From assembly GCA_013041785.1 (NCBI GenBank), contig JABDRK010000405.1, positions 1 through 9,014 of the forward strand: a DNA stretch of 9,014 nucleotides, written 5' to 3'. A model generated the notes under the pieces. The model was not told the origin of the DNA. It saw only the letters and a list, made by a program, of their open reading frames with translations, and did no database searches. Positions within the stretch are counted from its first letter, which is position 1. Each line of letters opens with the position of its first letter. Position numbers and translations under genes: made by a program. The DNA comes from Eudoraea sp. Its GTDB lineage: Bacteria > Bacteroidota > Bacteroidia > Flavobacteriales > Flavobacteriaceae. Positions 6,879 through 9,014 of this stretch are shown piece after piece.

Positions 6879-7646
6879 ATGATTCGACATCTTCCCCAGT
6901 TGCTGACGCTTTTAAATGTTTTTAGCGGATGTGTTGCCGTAGTGTTCGCTGTGTTAAACGAACTCCACCTGGCAGCTGTATTTGTTATCATTGGGATATT
7001 CTTTGATTTTTTTGACGGCCTTGCAGCACGTATGCTCAATGCCCAGAGTGAATTAGGTATTCAACTCGACTCCCTGGCCGATATGATTACCTGTGGTTTG
7101 GTCCCCGGGATCATTATGTTCCAGCTACTGGGAATGTCTCAAACAGGAGGCTGGAACATCGCCGATTTCAACCCCGCCCTGCGTGAAGGGCCTTTGGAGT
7201 TTGATAGTCTTATCCCTTTTGCTGGCTTTCTGATCACCCTGGCCTCTGCCTACCGGTTGGCCCGTTTTAATATAGATGAAGATCAGCTTACCTCATTTAT
7301 TGGCCTGCCTACTCCGGCAAATGCCCTGCTCATTATCTCATTCCCGCTTATCCTGCTTTATCAGGGTAACGACTCCCTGAATGCGCTTATTCTGAATCCC
7401 TGGTTCCTGTTGGTTGTGACGGTATTGAGCTCATTTTTATTAAATGCCAATATCCCCTTATTTGCACTTAAGTTTAAAAACTGGTCCTTTAAAGAAAACG
7501 GCCTTCGTTATGTTTTTATAGTGGTTAGTATTGTCTTGCTAATGACCATGAAGTATTTGGCAATCTCAGCAATTGTGGTGTTTTATGTATTAAGCTCCTT
7601 GGTGTACAAGGCAGGCGCCAAAGTAGATCAGGGCGCGACTAACTAA
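6879..7646 (+). CDS. pssA: CDP-diacylglycerol--serine O-phosphatidyltransferase
   Basis: This integral inner-membrane enzyme joins CDP-diacylglycerol and serine to form phosphatidylserine, the precursor of phosphatidylethanolamine. The 255-residue product carries the CDP-alcohol phosphatidyltransferase signature DG-x2-AR-x8-G-x3-D-x3-D: Asp46, Gly47, Ala50, Arg51, Gly60, Asp64 and Asp68, with the preceding Asp43. These residues bind the metal and CDP. The N-terminal [20 protein letters not shown] (5-24) and the later [19 protein letters not shown] and GLPTPANA segments are typical of the bacterial type II PssA, which separates it from PgsA-type enzymes. Multiple hydrophobic helices cover the rest. 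Translation starts at the ATG at 6879 without an evident Shine-Dalgarno sequence, as is common in Bacteroidota. It is the only plus-strand gene here. It diverges from the DUF4105 gene across 113 bases, and its stop codon overlaps that of lptB. Confidence 0.95.
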   Translation: MIRHLPQLLTLLNVFSGCVAVVFAVLNELHLAAVFVIIGIFFDFFDGLAARMLNAQSELGIQLDSLADMITCGLVPGIIMFQLLGMSQTGGWNIADFNPALREGPLEFDSLIPFAGFLITLASAYRLARFNIDEDQLTSFIGLPTPANALLIISFPLILLYQGNDSLNALILNPWFLLVVTVLSSFLLNANIPLFALKFKNWSFKENGLRYVFIVVSIVLLMTMKYLAISAIVVFYVLSSLVYKAGAKVDQGATN

Positions 7647-8383
7647 AAATCCAGTTTTTTCTTCCGCAGTTCGAAATTTTGTCCGAGATAAACCTTGCGC
7701 ACCATCTCGTCTTCAGCCAATACCTCAGGAATTCCAGATTTTAATATCCCTCCTTCAAACATCAGGTAGGAACGTTCCGTAATGGCAAGGGTTTCCTGTA
7801 CGTTGTGGTCGGTAATCAGGATTCCTATGTTTTTATTTTTTAGCTGGGCAACGATCCGCTGAATATCTTCTACGGCCACGGGGTCAACCCCGGCGAAGGG
7901 TTCATCAAGCAGAATAAACTTGGGGTCTGTAGCCAGTGCCCGTGCAATCTCCGTTCTACGGCGTTCCCCACCGGACAAAAGGTCTCCACGGTTTTTTCGA
8001 ATATGGCTCAACCCGAATTCTTCGATCAGGGATTCCATTTTCATGTGCTGCTCCTTCTTGCTCAGGCTGGTAAGCTGAAGCACACTGAGAATATTCTTTT
8101 CTATGCTGAGTTTGCGGAAAACCGAAGCTTCCTGGGCCAGGTAGCCAATCCCATTCTGGGCCCTTTTGTACATGGGGAAATTGGTGATCTCCGTATCATC
8201 CAGATATATGCGGCCTCCATTCGGTTTAATAAGGCCAACAATCATGTAAAAACATGTTGTTTTTCCGGCACCATTAGGCCCTAACAACCCAACGATTTCT
8301 CCCTGGTTAACCTCAAGCGAGATACCTTTTACCACTCTTCGGACCCGGTAGGCCTTCATTACTTTTTCAGCTCTTAGCTTCAT
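7643..8383 (-). CDS. lptB: LPS export ABC transporter ATP-binding protein LptB
   Basis: LptB is the cytoplasmic ATPase that, with LptF and LptG, extracts lipopolysaccharide from the inner membrane and drives it across the Lpt bridge. The 246-residue product has Walker [10 protein letters not shown] (35-43), a Q-loop at Gln84, the LptB-typical SVFRKLS segment (87-93) whose Phe-Arg pair contacts the LptF/G coupling helices, signature LLSGGERRR (135-143), Walker B FILLDEP (156-162) with catalytic Glu161, D-loop GVDP (165-168) and switch His193 in TDHNVQETL. The GERRR signature, [10 protein letters not shown] and ITDHNV separate LptB from branched-chain amino acid transporter ATPases. Size matches the family. 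The ATG at 8381-8383 is used. The gene order tatC, AhpD-like, lptB recurs in flavobacteria and suggests one transcript, with a 103-base gap before lptB. Its TAG overlaps the TAA of pssA. Confidence 0.96.
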   Translation of the reverse strand: MKLRAEKVMKAYRVRRVVKGISLEVNQGEIVGLLGPNGAGKTTCFYMIVGLIKPNGGRIYLDDTEITNFPMYKRAQNGIGYLAQEASVFRKLSIEKNILSVLQLTSLSKKEQHMKMESLIEEFGLSHIRKNRGDLLSGGERRRTEIARALATDPKFILLDEPFAGVDPVAVEDIQRIVAQLKNKNIGILITDHNVQETLAITERSYLMFEGGILKSGIPEVLAEDEMVRKVYLGQNFELRKKKLDF

Positions 8384-8486
8384 AACTATAGGGGATAAAG
8401 CTAGTCATATAATCGGGAATACTTTTGAGAATTAACGCAATATTAAAGGTTTGATTTGCTCATACGTATCAAATTGGGAGTGCATC

Positions 8487-8831
8487 TTAATTGGCTTCGA
8501 GCTGCTCCCAGAATTCATAAGCCCTGCGCAAATGCGGAATCACAATAGTGCCTCCCACCAGGGTAGCTATCCCCATGGTTTCCATCATTTCTTCCCTACT
8601 TACACCATTTTCATGCGCTTTTTCCAGGTGATACTTAATACAATCATCACAGCGAAGCACTGCAGAAGTTGCAAGCCCTAGCAGTTCTTTTGTTTTCACA
8701 TCCAGGGCACCCGCGGTGTAGGCGTTGGTATCCAGATTAAAAATGCGTTTGATCAACTTATTGTCGGCTCCCAGAAGCTTTTCATTCATCCGGGCGCGAT
8801 AATCATTAAATTCATGAACGGCGTTTGACAT
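8487..8831 (-). CDS. Carboxymuconolactone decarboxylase family (AhpD-like) protein
   Basis: This 114-residue cytoplasmic protein has the AhpD-like core E-x11-C-x2-C-x3-H: Glu49, Cys61, Cys64 and His68, in the order of the AhpD peroxidase-partner active site. The CxxC pair suggests a thiol-disulfide or peroxidase-linked role rather than true gamma-carboxymuconolactone decarboxylation. The helical repeat around AHENGVSREEMMETMGIAT matches the CMD family (PF02627), and the length is right for a single-domain member. The substrate is unknown. The ATG at 8829-8831 lies inside the last codons of tatC, giving a 20-base overlap in a different frame, so its translation may be coupled to tatC. lptB follows downstream on the same strand. 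Confidence 0.92.
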   Translation of the reverse strand: MSNAVHEFNDYRARMNEKLLGADNKLIKRIFNLDTNAYTAGALDVKTKELLGLATSAVLRCDDCIKYHLEKAHENGVSREEMMETMGIATLVGGTIVIPHLRRAYEFWEQLEAN

Positions 8832-9014
8832 CCTTTTTTCGTTGTTTTTCTTCGCGTTTAATTACGACTTTGGAAATGTAAATACTCACCTGGTACAAGA
8901 GCAGTACCGGAACGGCTACAATGATCTGGCTGGCAACATCAGGCGGGGTAATGATAGCCGACAGGATAAGAACGAGAACCAGGGCAATCTTTCGATACTT
9001 TCTCAGGATTTCAG
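8812..9014 (-). CDS. tatC: Sec-independent protein translocase TatC, C-terminal part
   Basis: The frame enters from the right edge and ends at TGA (8812-8814), so 66 C-terminal residues are visible and the start lies outside. The stretch EILRKYRKIALVLVLILSAI followed by ITPPDVASQIIVAVPVLLLYQ is the conserved end of TatC: the loop and fifth and sixth membrane helices with the ITPPD motif. A basic tail (KRE-EKQRKKDVKRR) closes the protein on the cytoplasmic side. TatC is the inner-membrane receptor of the twin-arginine pathway, which exports folded proteins such as cofactor-bearing enzymes. The gene overlaps the start of the AhpD-like gene by 20 bases. Confidence 0.93.
   Translation of the reverse strand, partial: EILRKYRKIALVLVLILSAIITPPDVASQIIVAVPVLLLYQVSIYISKVVIKREEKQRKKDVKRRS

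Noticed and set aside
8454..8474. ATTTG/CAAAT arms around the palindrome ATACGTAT between lptB and the AhpD-like gene
   Set aside because: The arms are only 5 bases, and their centre does not coincide with the palindrome. It is likely chance in an AT-rich gap.
1..9014. Search for an accessory, defence or mobile system
   Set aside because: All sizeable frames match housekeeping or conserved flavobacterial families. There are no transposase, integrase, toxin-antitoxin or repeat-array signals.

Overview
The window looks like a chromosomal core region of a marine-type Flavobacteriaceae bacterium (Bacteroidota). The indicators are a SecA of about 1,120 residues with Bacteroidota-type insertions and no C-terminal zinc site, a 74-residue DUF2795 protein that is almost invariant in flavobacteria, a DUF4105/Lnb-type membrane protein, weak Shine-Dalgarno signals, and at least one good Bacteroidota promoter (TTG / TAnnTTTG). 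The base composition looks even throughout, and I see no mobile element, CRISPR array, tRNA, rRNA or phage gene.

Layout, left to right. The minus-strand gene at 1-536 is cut by the left edge; it encodes a six-helix membrane domain, probably the sensor half of a histidine kinase. A hairpin terminator (731-753) closes the next minus-strand gene, secA (775-4140). Upstream of secA lies a 200-base leader with an inverted repeat, a 14-codon upstream reading frame and the terminator of the preceding gene. Further right on the minus strand come the DUF2795 gene (4341-4565) with its own promoter, a PduO-type cobalamin adenosyltransferase (4701-5276), a 48-residue single-helix basic membrane protein (5327-5473), and the DUF4105/Lnb-like protein (5590-6765). 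The only plus-strand gene is pssA (6879-7646), divergent from the DUF4105 gene. It meets lptB (7643-8383, minus) tail to tail with overlapping stop codons. A CxxC AhpD-like protein (8487-8831) follows, and the 3' end of tatC (8812-9014) runs off the right edge and overlaps it by 20 bases.

Most identified genes serve the cell envelope. SecA and TatC power or form the two protein export routes across the inner membrane. PssA makes phosphatidylserine, the precursor of phosphatidylethanolamine. The DUF4105/Lnb-like protein may use such phospholipids to N-acylate lipoproteins, and LptB drives lipopolysaccharide export. The adenosyltransferase, DUF2795 and AhpD-like proteins are housekeeping genes without an obvious link to that theme.

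I did not find a convincing undescribed system. The points most worth a second look are the small unannotated membrane protein, the structured secA leader, the Lnb-like gene beside pssA, and the overlapping gene ends.
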